The notes beneath the pieces are model-generated. The model was given only the letters and a program-made list of their open reading frames with translations, was not told the origin of the DNA and searched no databases. Both the position numbers and the translations under genes were made by a program. Of a stretch of DNA of 64,000 nt, positions 22,286-34,840 are shown in pieces (the stretch's first letter is position 1; the number at the start of each line of letters is the position of its first letter). Origin of the DNA: Erpobdella octoculata (taxonomy: Eukaryota; Annelida; Clitellata; Hirudinida; Erpobdellidae); assembly GCA_963978895.1 (NCBI GenBank), contig OZ022238.1:6932150-6996149 (forward strand). The letters run 5' to 3'.

Positions 22286-23248
22286 ATGGAGTTAGCAAAG
22301 TTGCATATAAAGCCTCTCAGTGGCTTGAGCGATTGGCCAATCTGGAAAAGAAAAATTCGTGACTTTCTTGACTATCATGATAGAACCCTGGATGTCATTG
22401 ATGGCAGATTAGTCAGACCAGAGTCGTTATCTGAACCGTCTACTGAGCTAGAAAAAAGAGAGTTCAAAGAGAAGTCGGATCAATTTCGCAAGGCTAACAG
22501 GTATGCCAAGTCATTGTTTACAAGTGCATTATCAGAAGAGACCTACCAAAAGGTAATGGACAAGGAAACTGCAAGAGAAGTTTGGGAAGAACTAAAACAA
22601 AACTTTGAGGCATCTTCAAAAGATCAGTTGTTTTGTATTTGTGCCAACTTTTTCAGTTTCTCGTGGAATTCTGAAAACGATGTCTCCTCTCACATAGCGA
22701 AATTGAAGACCATGTGGAATGAATTCAATAATGGATTAGAAGCAAAAGGTGAATCGAAATTACTTGAGATGATGTTAATTTGCAAAATTCTTTACATCTT
22801 GCCAAGTGATTTTCAGACATTTAAATCAAGTTGGATGCTTCTATCAGATGAGAATCAGACTGTTGAAGAGCTTGTTTTAAAGTTATGTTCATTTGAGAGA
22901 GAACTTAAATCAGGAGATGCAGGAAGAACACATGCAAGTTCAGAGGCTTTAGTTTTAAAAACAGTAAAGCAACATCAACCAAAAACTTTTTCAAAAGTTA
23001 AAGGTAACTGCCATTATTGTCAGAGTACTGGTCATCGGTTAAAAAATTGCTCAAAGTGGATAGCAGATGGCAAACCAAGAAGAAATCCAATGCTTGTGCA
23101 TAGCAGTAAATATAACTCTACAGCCAGTGCTGATGAAGCTGTAACGATTTCTGCAGAAACAAAAAAAGTGCTGAAACTACAGTTGGAGAATGGTTTGTTG
23201 ATAATGGAGCTACAAAGCATATCACAAATCAGAGTGATATGTTTGTAA
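22286..23248 (+). CDS. Copia Gag polyprotein (start of Gag-Pol)
   Basis: 320 codons. It starts with the Copia Gag signature (LSGLSDWPIWKRKIRDFL, like xGxNYxxWKxxmxxxL), continues through the helical UBN2-type Gag core (REVWEELKQNF, about residues 95-110), and has a CCHC knuckle CHYCQSTGHRLKNC at about residues 243-256. It shifts frame near 23200, where the protease would begin (a VDNGATKHIT site can be read in another frame at about 23195-23225). This copy is therefore damaged. Confidence 0.8.
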   Translation: MELAKLHIKPLSGLSDWPIWKRKIRDFLDYHDRTLDVIDGRLVRPESLSEPSTELEKREFKEKSDQFRKANRYAKSLFTSALSEETYQKVMDKETAREVWEELKQNFEASSKDQLFCICANFFSFSWNSENDVSSHIAKLKTMWNEFNNGLEAKGESKLLEMMLICKILYILPSDFQTFKSSWMLLSDENQTVEELVLKLCSFERELKSGDAGRTHASSEALVLKTVKQHQPKTFSKVKGNCHYCQSTGHRLKNCSKWIADGKPRRNPMLVHSSKYNSTASADEAVTISAETKKVLKLQLENGLLIMELQSISQIRVICL

Positions 23249-23333
23249 GTTTTGAAAAATTTGAACAGTCACACACTGTAACAGCTGCTGATGGAAATTC
23301 ATACCTGCACTAGGTAAAGGTACTGTTGAAGTC

Positions 23334-24044
23334 ATGTCTTCAGTTGGTAAGAAAGTACAGAAATTAACACTTTCAGATGTTTGGTACGTTCCAAAAATTA
23401 GTAAATATTTGTTTTCTGTACTAGCTGCATTAGATAAACATCCACATACAGCAAGATTCACGTCATCATCAACAGAGTGTTGTTTTATCATAAAAGGAAG
23501 AGTTATTGTAGGAGGATTTAGAAGAATGCATGGAACGTTGTACAAAGCACATATTCAAGCTGTGAGTTCAGATGCTAACAATCAAGCAAATTCAGTCACA
23601 CAAAATAACACTCTACAACTTTATCATGAAAGATTTGGTCATCAGGATAAACGTCATGTCCAAGAAGTTATAAAAGGAGATATAGGTATTGACTCAAAGC
23701 TTGGAAAAGGTCAACTTTGTGAAGAATGCATTTATGGTAAAGCAAACAGATTAAAATTTAGAACTAGAGGTGCTCCAACCAAGCCAGGTGAACTGATCTC
23801 GGCTGATGTTTGTGGACCATTTGATAAAAGTTTCCGAGGGTATTGTTATTTTGTAGTGTTTAAAGATCACAAAAACAAATCAGAAGTATTTGAAGCACTC
23901 AAAGATATGCGTGTCAAAATCAAGAATGATGATCATAAAATAAAGAAATTACTTAGTGCCAATGGTGGTGAGTTTAACAATGTAAAGGTGAGAAGACTTC
24001 TACGTACTCATGGCATTACCCATCGCTGCAACAGAAGCAACTAA
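23334..24044 (+). pseudogene. Copia protease end and integrase N-terminal part
   Basis: Includes LSDVWYVPKISKYLFSV (the pre-integrase segment typical of Copia), the HHCC zinc motif (LYHERFGH ... CEECIYGK) and the first catalytic Asp in SADVCGPF. The second catalytic position reads LLSANGGEFNN, with Asn where Copia integrases have Asp (SDNGGE). The ORF ends at the deletion junction (about 24025-24044), so the integrase would be inactive even without the deletion. Confidence 0.8.
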
Positions 24045-24333
24045 ATAAATCATATGGCTCAAGCGAGTTTTCGGCGATATAATTCAGTTGAAGTGTGCAC
24101 CAGTTCTTCAGGTTGACAATACTGCTGCTATCAAACTTGCACAGAATCCTGAGTTCCATCGTCGCACAAAACATATTGATTTAAGGTTTTTCTTCGTTCG
24201 TGAAAAAGTCACAGATAGAAGTATAGAAATCAATCAGATATCAACGGAACATCAAGTGGCAGATGTGCTTACTAAACCGCTTGATAAGGTGCGACTGTGT
24301 ACATTGTGTGAAAGAATGGGACTCTATGATTGA
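24030..24333 (+). pseudogene. Copia RNase H C-terminal remnant
   Basis: Downstream of the junction the frame reads TEATK-stop-IIWLKRVF, then VDNTAAIKLAQNPEFHRRTK and DVLTKPLDK, the usual C-terminal part of Copia RNase H. Everything between the integrase core and this point, including the YVDD RT motif, is missing. The stop is at 24331. Confidence 0.8.
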
Positions 24334-24550
24334 CTTATTATTACAAAAAGGGAAACTGTTAAAGTAGTGTTTTGTAATAATATCTTTGTTATATACTTAT
24401 CAAAAGTTAGGTTATTTGATCTGCCCTACTTCCCGTATAAGTTATATACTTAAGTTAAGCTGTTACTTATATTATCAGTAAGTGCACTTGTGTTCCAATC
24501 AATAAACAAAGTCTTTCTCAACAGACACGTGGGTTCACTGGGTTCGATTA

Positions 24551-25499
24551 TATATATTGTTACGATATCGCCAAATCGTATATACCGGGCTTGCTGGAAT
24601 GGTTTTGTAGTTTATTGGAAAATAATAATTGAGCTTTGAAAAGTTTTTTGTTATACCTACCGATAATAATAATTAATAATAACGGTCTACATTCTATAAA
24701 GTCGATCGAGCGGAAGTTGATAATTAAATCAGCGATATTACTTTATTACCCCCTTCTTAATTCTGTTCGTCCCGAACAGCATAGTCGCTTTTTGAAAAAT
24801 GCCGTGTTTTCTTGTTTGCCTGTTTGCTTGTTTGAACCATACGGTAAATGGACAAAGCCGTAGCCAGTGGCAAAATTCTACCTAGGACGACAAAACCAAC
24901 CAAATTTTGGGAATGTATATGCTCTTGAAAGTTAAACTTTTTTAAAGCATATATATATTGCATTGCTAAACGATTCATCGGATCGTAATTAAGATTTCAC
25001 ACAACCTTGAGTCAATAGGGGTAATAAGTTTTTGTGAAAAAAATTGAGATCGGTCTCAGAGTGAACGAGATTAGTTTTACGTTTATTACGAAAATTTTTT
25101 TCAGTGACTTGCTTCCAATTTTGCCTTGGTGGGGCAGTATACTGACGCCACTGAATGAAGGACAATTCAAATCAATCAAATCAAAGAATCATTTGATCAG
25201 GCGCTCCCTTATCGACAAAGTCCATTACGGGAGCGCCAGGACAATGTATAGATAACACGTATTCCATTTTCTTATTCAACTATTGGAACATGTTTGTAAT
25301 TTATATTTATAGAAAGTCTGAAAACGTTCTCTTTTCGGGTATTTGGGATAGATGAGGGTTAAGTGAAAAAAATCTAAAAAATTATTTTAGTGTAGACAAT
25401 CGGTAAACACTATTTTACTAAATAGCTTTCTCGAGAACGTTTTTGCTTAATAATATAAAAACAGCTGTTAATTATTTTCACATTGGAACTTGTCTAGCA
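24551..25499. other. No gene seen; possible old LTR fragment
   Basis: 24556-24775 starts TGTTACGATATCG and is followed by a pyrimidine tract TTACCCCCTTCTTAA and GTTCGTCCCGAAC; this could be a decayed Gypsy-type LTR edge, but no partner is visible. 24797-24850 has the CTTG-rich motif of the dispersed repeat at 19140. The rest (to 25499) is AT-rich with no supported feature. Confidence 0.3.
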
Positions 25500-25612
25500 A
25501 CTAAACAAACGTAGCAGAGTGCAAGCGCTCAAGCGTTCGTTTGGCGTAATTTTGTTTCTTTGTAGTTTTCGCCTGCGTTCTGGGTTCTAGGATTTTCAGT
25601 TTAATTTTTCTG
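25500..25612 (+). promoter_or_regulatory. Probable promoter/5' UTR exon of the IMP gene
   Basis: A locally GC-richer segment (GCAAGCGCTCAAGCGTTCG...) ends in a strong splice donor, CTG|GTAAGAAT, at about 25613, upstream of the IMP coding exons. This fits a non-coding first exon. There is no transcript evidence. Confidence 0.35.
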
Positions 25613-25808
25613 GTAAGAATTTCTTCGGGCTCTTGGCAGCCGGCGATTTCTGAGCTGAGTAATTTCACGGTTGTTGGTTTGTTTTAGGTATTTTAAGGAG
25701 TTCTCGTAATTGAGGAGACAGTCGCGTCTCCCGTATTTCACGTGTTTGCATCCTGTGCTCTACTCTCTAATAATTATTTACTGTTTTCACAACAGTCCAG
25801 CTTACGCT

Positions 25809-28800
25809 ATGCAGGAAATGAGTTCTGTAGCACCATTGCCAGCTAAAACAGGCATTAGCATTAGGGATAGGTTTGTTTGCTTATTAAGACTTTTGTTTAC
25901 ATTTATATTTATAATTATTTTTATCAACTCAATAGTTCTATTTAATTAGTTATTTAGCAACAACAATTTTATTTCCTCCTGCATTATTTTTATATTATTT
26001 TACTGTTGCCTTGGCTTACTGTTTATTACTTTTACTTGTTTCAGTGTAAATTTAAAATTATAATTTAGTTACAATAATTGAAGTGTTCTTTAAATTCCTA
26101 AATTTTTATGTGTTCACATGAGATAAATCTTTATTTACATGATAGTATAATAGTTAATAGTAAATGTAATAATTCATGTAAAAATATTGTAAGGACTCTA
26201 AAGGTGAAGAACTTGCCTGAAAATCTTACAAGCGAGGAGTTGAATGAGATTGTCAGTCCTTATGGTGTTGTTGAAAAGTGCAACTTGTGTAAGAGTACAA
26301 AATAAATAAGTTTGAAAATTCTTTATTTAATTGTCTTTTCGTTGAAACCTTAAAGTTGTCATGGCTCTCTCTTTTTAATGTGTCCTAATTATGGGCAAGC
26401 AAATATTTTAAAAATATGTGCGAATAATTTGAATGTATATTTTTGGTTTGTCTTGTTTCACTAATGACTGGCAAGAACATCAGCAGTCTATCTTCAAAGC
26501 ATCATTTTATTTTTATCTCACATTAGTATCAAATAAAAATCTTATAATAACATTAATTTTTAAGTGTGTCTTTTATCATTTTAAAAAGTTTACATTAATT
26601 ACAGATGATGATAAGACTGCCTCTGTGGTTTATGCATCTCAGCAATCTGCAAAAGAGTATTTTTATTTTATTTTTTAAACAATTAAATGAATGTTCCATT
26701 GTCACATAATTCCTGACATTTTTTTGAGTTTATATATATATATATATATTTATATATCATTTTTTTATATCGGCTATATGTATGATATTGTTTTGCCAGA
26801 GCTCTAGCCAAGTTGAACATGCTTGAAGTACAGGGTTCAAAGCTTCAGGTTGTTTGTCTAATTTAAAATAATTTTTGTTGAAAAAAATTTTTTTTGAAAA
26901 TAAACTATATTGACATGCTTATAGGTTGTAATATGGTGTGCTCATTATGTACATATTTTATAATATATATTTATTTTATTGGAATGATACAAAACGATCG
27001 TGTTTGAGTTAATTCAGTAGTTTTCGATTATAATTAAACAACCATCTCCGCATTCGTTGTCGTCACAGGCAGAAATATCGACCAATTACGCGAGGATGAA
27101 CAACGGGCCACCATCGACAACAAAATTCCTAAACAGCACTCATCAAAATGGTCGTGGAAAAACAAATTGTCCTCTGAAGTGAGTCGGTTGATGGTTAATT
27201 TCTTTCTCTTGCTTTGTTTGTAGGTCTTTGCATATCTATTGTCGCATTTACGTGTCTATTGTGTATCCCTATTGGTGCACATTGTTGTCTCGGTCTCTTT
27301 ATTATTGCATTTTTTTGTCTGTATTTCTATTGTTGTGTCCATATGTCTTAAATAGCATAAATTTGTTTTTTTTTTCAACCCTCGCAGAATTTTAGTTGCC
27401 AGTGAACTTGTTGGTGCCATCATAGGCAAGAAAGGTTCTACAATTAGAAACATTACCACTCAACATAAGGCCAGGTATTTGTTCTCATCATCATCATCAT
27501 TAATTATTTTTTACGGCATCCAAATTCTTCCATGGTAAGCAACGACCGGGTCCTTATTTTCATCGAAGGCCAAATTTTGACTTGCTGCTTTTACAAGTTA
27601 TGGAGTAAAGTATTATCTGGAGGCCTTTTTGAGAATCTCCATTCAGTCACTCTAATCTCTATTCAATTAAATTTTGCTCTTTTCACATTTTGCTCCATTT
27701 GTTCACATTTGCTCAATTTGTTCACATTTTGCTACATTTGTTCACACTTTGCTCCATTCAATCTCATTTTGCTTCTATTATTCACACTTTGCTCCATTCA
27801 TTTCCAATTTGCTCCATTCAATGACATTTTGTGACACATATGAAAAACATGGTGGTCCTATTCCAACAGAATGCATCAAATAGTTTTTTCTTCATCTTTG
27901 CAATAAAGTTTTGTAATTATAAGATTGTGAAATGATTTCTGTTTTAAAAAAATTGTTTCAGAGTTGATGTACATGGAAAAGAAAATTCAGGAATGGTTGA
28001 AAAGGTATCAACATTATTTTGGTTTTATGAATTGGTTTTTATTCATTAGTTATAATAAATTCATTTAATTATATATAAATATATATATTTATTTTTTAAA
28101 GTAAATTATTTTATTATCTATATACTGTAATAATAAAAAAGCGTTGGGTCTTCATTACATTGCATAACATTTGACGACATTATATCTCAATCTACGTAAC
28201 ATATAACGACATTATATCATCTCAATCTACGTCCATTCATTGCATTGTATTACATTTGACCACATTAGATCATCTCAATCTACGGTCAACCAGAAAATTG
28301 TTCGAATGCCTTGAAAGAGATTTTGAAGATCATCGAAACTGAGTCTGTCGACGGCGATCAAGGGTTCAAAATTTTCTCTTACAGTTTCTTTTGGATATTT
28401 TTGATCTAATGAAATTGTAATGTAAAATAATTAAAGGTTGTGTAATAAAATATAATTTAAAGTTATGTAATATAATAATATTGTAATAAAATAATAATGT
28501 AATGAAATAGTAATGTAATAAAATGGTAATGTAATGAAATAGTAATTTAATGAATTGATAATTTGATGTAATGCAAAAAAGTAGCATGATGAAATGGTAA
28601 TTTAATATAATTGAATATTAATTTAGCGGGAATTTTCATTTAGTTGAGATGAGCAATAAAATAATTCTTTTATAAAAGAAATGTCAAAAGGCATGAGAGA
28701 GTGAGTACAGATTATTTAATATTATTTATACAGTGAATACAGATTATTTATTATTATTTATTTAGTCCAACTGATTTTTAGTTTTGTTCGACTTTTAGAA

Positions 28801-31800
28801 ATCTCGTGTTGAAAATGCTGGTTGAAGATAAATACTGCGGCAGAATAATCGGCAAGGAGGGAAAAATCATCAAAAAATTGAAAGAGGACACAATCACAAA
28901 AATTACTGTTTCCAAGTATAAAATATTGGATTTTTTTTTTGCAGTCTTTCACTTTTGCCTTTTAAGTAAGTATGTATTGTGGTAAATTGCTTTCATTGTG
29001 GCGCATGTTCTTGAATACAACTATGATATAGTGCACTGTGATCGTATTGTGGCCCATATTGTTGAATGCAACTACAATATAGTGGCTGTGATTGTATTGT
29101 GGTCCATATTGTTGAATACAACTGCAATTGTATAAGCTATACTGATAGAATGTATTGTGGCATATATTGTTGAATGCAATAAGCAGTGTGTAAGGATTTA
29201 TGGGATATATGTATATTTGAATATGCACACTGGTCTATTCTGTAATATTTTTTTTTAAACTTATTCAAATTTGTTGTTAATTTTTAACTAGATTTTAATG
29301 ATTAAATAGCTTTTATTTCTTTCAACTTTAAAATAAATTAAATTATTGATTTATGAAATCTTAACTTTCAACTTTATAAAGGTGGCTTTTTTTGATTGGT
29401 AGGGAAGTATCTTTATTCTGAGCCTTTCTCCAGAAATATATATACATTTCTGTGATATAATAATTTTATCCCTTCAATCAAAGTTTTTTATTGACTTGGA
29501 TTCTAATCATCGAAAGAATTAAAACAAATAATTGAATTTTTTAGCCATTGGCCATCTTTAGTAAACTTATACTTGAAATTTTCTTTTAATTAATCGTTTA
29601 AATATTGATTAAATACTTCAAAAAAATCTTTCTCCTCAGCATGCAGGATATGATGACGATATATCCTGACCGGGTGATATCCATAAAAGGGAGTGTTGAA
29701 AACATCGTCAGGGCGCAGATGGCGATTTCACAGAAGCTCAACGAGTGCATGGAACGTGAGATGGCTACCACCACCAATCTGATGTACAACAATGTAGAGT
29801 ATTGAATTTGGTTTTATTTATTTATTTTTAAATAATTAATTGTAGACAATTTAGAGTTTTGTTAATTTATTACAAGTGTTAATTTACTGTATTTATTTTT
29901 AAGAATTCTTCTTTAAGTTGTATGTGAAATATTTTTGTTACCGTCGTAGGAAGCGTATAGTAATTTGGCAGTAATTGGTTGCATTGTAGTCGTGGGTTCG
30001 CATAATAGTTTGATTCAGATGTACCTAAGCTCCCATGTTTGTCTTTGATATTCCAGTGGCGAAAGCGTAGAACGATACCAAGTACATATTGGTTGTGTTG
30101 ACTTTTTCTAAATAACATTAGATCTTTTATCAGTTTTTGAGATGCTGTTGTAAAAAATACTTACTATTTGCATTGCAATTTGTTCTTTGTATGAATTATT
30201 TTTATATGAATTATTTTTATATGAATTATTTTTATATTAATTATTTTTATATTATTTATTTTTATATTAATTATTTTTATATGAATTATTTTTATATGAA
30301 TTATTTTTATTGGAATTATTTTTATATGAATTATCTTTATATGAATTATTTTTATATGAATTATTTTTAAATGAATTATCTTTATATGAATTATTTTTAT
30401 AGTTTACTATGATCTTTTAATTGTTAATTTTTTTTCATTTTCTAGAAGTGTAATTATTTATTTTGCAAATATTAATTGAAACGAATGAAGTTTTTGAGAA
30501 TATAACTTAAATAGACAGAGATATCTCATCTTGAAGACATTTTTTGTTTTATAAATTTGTCATAATATTTTCGATTGTTTTTTTTTATAACGAATAATTT
30601 TTTCTTCAGGGCGTGACAGGGGGACAAGGGAACATGCGTAGACCCCTTGCATCAGATTTTGTACGTTTTTGTTGTTGTTTCGATGTCAAACAGATAAGAC
30701 ATGGTTGTCAGTTATTGAGAATCTGTCTAAAAGTATTTTTTAATTATTGTCGATATAATTTTATATTTTATATTATCGATATAATTATATATTATATCTA
30801 CTTGTCTCTTCTTTTTGCATGAATTACAGTTTTCATAATTCATAATGTAGTAATAACACTAAATATATGGCTTACTATTTACTCCAGGTGAATTCAGCTC
30901 AATCGGGAGGAGATTCAAGATCCTTCCAGCCTGAGATGTGCCAGATCATTGTTCCAAACTCCATCGTCGGTTCCATCATCGGAACCGGTGGATCCATCAT
31001 TAAGCAGATCATGCAGGATTCTAATGCGCATGTTGTCGTTAGTGTCGTTTTTTTTATACCTCTCTGCCTATATTTTTTCAAAAACTGTTATTTTGTTTAC
31101 TGACGTAATTTATTAAAAATGAATTAGGAGATTATTCATTATTTTTTGATTATTATTACAACTTAATTGTTCACACTTATTGATTGAATTACATGAAATC
31201 TCATGAAATGTAAAATGGTAATTAAAATTTAATAAAATTTTCTGTTAAACAGTTTTTAGTTAATTCATTACTCTCATTTCAGATCATTACAGAAAATAGG
31301 AATAAATAATGTAATAGTTTTGCTTGTGTGAGCCATGTTTCAATTCAGATGAATGAATGATGGATAGATCCACGTGTGTTTGTTGTTATGCACGCACCAC
31401 GCGTGCATCTATGTTTTTTGTGTGTGGCTGCTATCTATTGTAAAGTTAATGTCGTGTGAATTGTAAAGGTGGAGCCGAAACATGAAAACGATGATAACAT
31501 GGAAAGAACGGTGACAATCCGGGGATCAGCTGATGCATGCTGGAAGGTTTTTTGTTAATTATTATTATTTATTAAGTCACATATCACATATTTGATGATA
31601 TTGAATCACTTTCACATGTTAGCACTAACATTTTTTCGTGTTTATTTTTGTATCTATCTCTTGAAATATATATTTTTGTAAATTCCTAAATGTTTATTGT
31701 TCCAACAAGGTTTATGAAAGGAGTTATCTCCATGAGACGGTCAACTTAAGTTATTTCCTATTAAACAGAAAAAATAACATTTTATTTTATTTGTTCATGA

Positions 31801-32711
31801 ACCGTTGTACGTTTAGAACTAAACATCGTTTAAATTGAAACAAGCGATTATTGTAGCTTCCCAATTGATTGCGAATTGAGCAATGCAGCCTCTAAACTGC
31901 TTTTTTAAATTATTTTTAAATCACATTTCAGTCAGATGTATATTGGCTACCTAGTGGACAGTATTTGTTACTTAATTTGCAACACAGAACTTAAAAGAGA
32001 CAAACCGTTATGCATAAATGACTACTTGTTGTGAAGTTGTTATTACTCGTTATGTAATCTTCGACAGGCAAGTTACTTTGTCTTCGAGAAAGTCAAAGGA
32101 GAAGGAATGGTCGGAAGTGACGACAGGTTGAAAACGGGTCTGAAGGTTCCAGCTTCCCTGATCGGCAGAGTGATCGGGAAGAACGGAAAGAACGTCCGAG
32201 AGGTTCAGAGGATGACGGGAGCTTCCATCAAGCTGTCGGAAATGCAGAAGGATCAGTCGGACGAGATACTCGTCGAGGTGTTCGGAAACTTCATGGCAAC
32301 TCAGGTGTGTTTTCTTGCTTCTTTCTAGTAGATTGATATCTGAGGGATATCAGGTTATAAAAATGATTTGAGTGTTTTACTTTTCATTATCATTAGTGAA
32401 ATTATTGCAAAAATAGTATTCGTTTATTTTTTGTGTATTATAGTTTTGAGGTTTATTCAAGAAAGAACATATATAAATGGATATTAGAACCTCTCTTTAA
32501 GATAATAATGTTAATCAATACTTTTTTAAAAACTTCTAGGTAATTTTAATGTATATAATCTATATTTTCCTAGTTGAAGATATTTTCCGTCTTTCACATC
32601 CAGGGTGCCCACAACCGAATAAGAGCCCTGATAAGTCAGCCCGGGAACGGGCAGCCACCAGTTGCTGCCGGGCAACCGAGGTCCGCGAGAGGCGATCGCA
32701 ACAACATCTGA
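25809..32711 (+). CDS. IGF2BP: IMP / IGF2BP-family mRNA-binding protein (RRM + 4 KH)
   Basis: Cytoplasmic RNA-binding protein for mRNA transport and stability. Exons whose splice sites and phases fit: ~26108-26288, 26605-26656, 26800-26848, 27069-27178, 27388-27474, 27962-28004, 28269-28363, 28799-28915, 29640-29793, 30610-30660, 30888-31037, 31469-31546, 32068-32304, 32604-32711 (stop TGA). Possible first coding exon 25809-~25870 (MQEMSSVAPLP), uncertain. Domains: tail of RRM1 (LHDSIIVNSK), RRM2 (RTLKVKNLPENL, YGVVEKCNL), KH1 with loop GKKG, KH2 GKEG, KH3 GTGG, KH4 GKNG. All four GxxG loops keep a basic or small pair, so RNA binding looks intact. RRM1 proper was not found. Four introns contain local minisatellites. 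AATAAA lies at about 32889. Confidence 0.88.
27655..27840 (+). repeat. Intronic minisatellite, TTTGCTCCATT-type
   Basis: About nine degenerate ~20-bp units built on TTCACATTTTGCTCCATT within the intron after the first KH1 exon. Confidence 0.7.
28140..28283 (+). repeat. Triplication of an intron-exon boundary in the IMP gene
   Basis: The sequence around the acceptor of the exon at 28269 (ACATTAG|ATCATCTCAATCTACG) is present three times. The two upstream copies, in the intron at about 28178-28195 and 28210-28232, read ATTAT where the used site reads ATTAG, so they lack the splice AG. Confidence 0.7.
28430..28620 (+). repeat. Intronic AT-rich repeat, TAATGTAATGAAATAG-type
   Basis: Degenerate short repeats (GTAATGTAATRAAATRGTAAT) fill the intron before the KH2 exon. 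Confidence 0.65.
28974..29190 (+). repeat. Intronic ~60-bp tandem repeat
   Basis: About four imperfect units around GTATTGTGG(C/T)CCATATTGTTGAA in the intron following the KH2 exon. Confidence 0.7.
30186..30405 (+). repeat. Intronic 15-bp minisatellite TTATTTTTATATGAA
   Basis: About 14-15 tandem units of 15 bp. The open frame across it (MNYFY repeats) is an artefact of a period divisible by three. Confidence 0.85.
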
Positions 32712-34700
32712 TCTCTGCTGCGATGCGCATAATTTTGTAGAATTTTGTTATTTATTTTTAAGGGAATTTATGATAATAATTTCGTGCCGCGTACGTGTCG
32801 TAGTGATGCAGCTTTTCATTTGTGTTATACGAGAGCGAGCGAGTTGTGCACAGGTTGTTTTGTTGTACAGCTTGTATGTCAATTGATTAATAAATTGATA
32901 AATTCATCTATTTATTTATTTAGTGTCTTTTTGTTTTGTAGTTTTCCGAGTCGTCGCTCGTTAGGTAATAATAACGTTGCTTGTGACGTTTTTGTGTGCG
33001 TTCGTCTGTTGTGGATTCCACGCAAATTTATTTTCGATGTTTTTTCTTTTATATTATATAATAATAATAAATGGATAATTATAATTTCATTTGAAATATT
33101 TCTGCATGAGATTGAATTTTTCTGTTTTGTGAAATTTCTGTTTGTGAGGTGGAGCTTTGATATCTATTTTGAATATAAAAAAATGTCTACTTACATGTTT
33201 GAATATAAAAAATGTCTACTACATACATGTTTCTTTTCTTTTGTGTGCTATTTATTCTATTAGTTATTGTTGAATTTCAGAAGTGTTCGAAAAAATTATG
33301 TTCTTTCTTATTGGAGAGCTTAATTTCTAAGTTTTAATGAGCTTGTAGCAAAGGTTGAATAGAAAATGATTTTGAGAAACAACTGATATAATTTCAGATA
33401 CAATGTAGAAAAGGCTAAATGTTTAAAAGTTAAGCAGAATGCAGTTTTTAAAAATAATCTCGTCTATAGGAGTCTTTGGAACAGATTTGGCTTGGTGGTC
33501 CAAAACGTTAGCAGTTTTTTTTTACTGAAATACATCATTGTTGCTATGTCCATGTAAACTGGTTGGAAAGATGCTGATGCCATTTCATACAGGAAATGTG
33601 TACTTTTGTACATCCAGGTATTTTATTCAATAATTTTAGATGAATCCCTAAACTTGGCTAGTTGCAATAAAATTAGGTAAGGGGTCGCCCAAATATTACA
33701 TACACACCGAGGGAGAGGGGTGTCCCGAGTAACTAATTTTCAACAAGCATGCATACGTGGAGAGAGGGGTATTCTAACAAATGAGTAGGTAAAATATATC
33801 ATATCATACCTAACTAATGTCTGATGTCTGGGTGTTTATATTTATGCTAGAAATTCGCATTACCCTGATAGGGAGCGCTATAAATTCCGTCATTTTTTAC
33901 TATTAATATCACAATTTTTAGTTCAGATGCTAAAACCCTCCACACTCCATCCTTTAACGTGGCTGTAGTATATTATTCTGTATGAATATAAAATTTTAGT
34001 TTTGTTCTGTAGTGGACTAAAATTGAGATAGCATGAATCAGCTACCTCTGGAACTTCCATCTCAGGAATTTGACAGGAAAAACCCAGAACTATCCCCTGT
34101 TCTCGTGATAGTTCATCCTTGCTTTTTATACTGGCCTCCCTCTTTTCAATTTGATAACTTTTTGTGGGTTTTTTATAGCATCATATTCATCAATAAATAC
34201 ACTACAAAAAATATCAAGTTATATTTCTTTTGCTAGTTTCTTGGTGTTCAACATCAAACCACGCCTTTCCTATACGAAATAAACTTTTTGTTTTGTTGCA
34301 TGGTGGCTTCATCCATCAACTGATCTCTCAGATCTGTGCATCCCCACTCACCCGACACCCTTGCTATCTTTAATGATATCTCGCTCTTGACACTCACAGG
34401 ATAAGTAAGGACACCAGACGATCAATCGCTTCAAGTTTATTTATAACAGGACAACAAACAGGTACTTGAGTTTTTTTTTTCTGCACAAGCTCACACAACT
34501 AGATTACTGGGATTGCATCGTAATCACGTAATCTGGGTGTGTGTGAGCTTATATCTTGAATAACAAAAAAATAACTCGTTGACTGTCTCAGGATGAATGT
34601 AAGACATGCAGAAAGAGAAGAATTTAGTGCCGAGAAACATACACATTTATGACAAGTTAATATAATAAAAGCTCTTAATAAAAACATCAATGAATATAAT
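32712..34700. other. Intergenic region between IMP and CTR1 (convergent genes)
   Basis: Holds the IMP 3' UTR (AATAAA candidate at 32889) and AT-rich sequence. 33690-33790 is locally richer in GAGGGGT blocks (AAGGGGTCGCCCAAATATTA), possibly a small MITE-like relic. No gene found on either strand. Confidence 0.4.
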
Positions 34701-34710
34701 AAATACTTAA

Positions 34711-34716
34711 TTTATT
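34711..34716 (-). terminator. Polyadenylation signal of the CTR1 gene
   Basis: AATAAA on the minus strand, about 125 nt past the CTR1 stop codon. Confidence 0.6.
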
Positions 34717-34840
34717 TAGAATACTTTTTAGTTCACAATTTCAAAATAAAATTTAACATCAAGGAAATGTAGCTGTTTAGTAACACCAACAAAACAGAGA
34801 ACTTCATAAATAGCACAGAACAACGTCGGCCGACAGCCAA

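Larger units (their letters stand above)
22029..24523 (+). mobile_element. Ty1/Copia LTR retrotransposon with RT deleted
   Basis: 5' LTR 22029-22186 (158 bp) and 3' LTR 24357-24523 (167 bp), both TGTTAAAGTAG...TCTCAACA and differing by a short indel and substitutions. TSD GACAC is at 22024-22028 and 24524-24528. The PBS GGTTATGTGCCCAG starts at 22187 and resembles the internal initiator-Met tRNA site used by Copia elements. The purine tract AAAAAGGGAAAC precedes the 3' LTR. Internal sequence is only 2.2 kb: Gag, protease, integrase, then directly the RNase H tail; the RT and the end of IN are deleted at about 24030. Confidence 0.88.

Noticed and set aside
24556..24780. Solo Gypsy LTR
   Set aside because: It starts TGTTACG, but no matching end or TSD could be found; noted only as a possibility.
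30137..30370. 77-aa ORF with MNYFY repeats
   Set aside because: Product of a 15-bp intronic minisatellite in the IMP gene.
33690..33790. MITE with GGGGTCGCCCAAATATTA start
   Set aside because: No inverted terminal repeat or second copy in the window.
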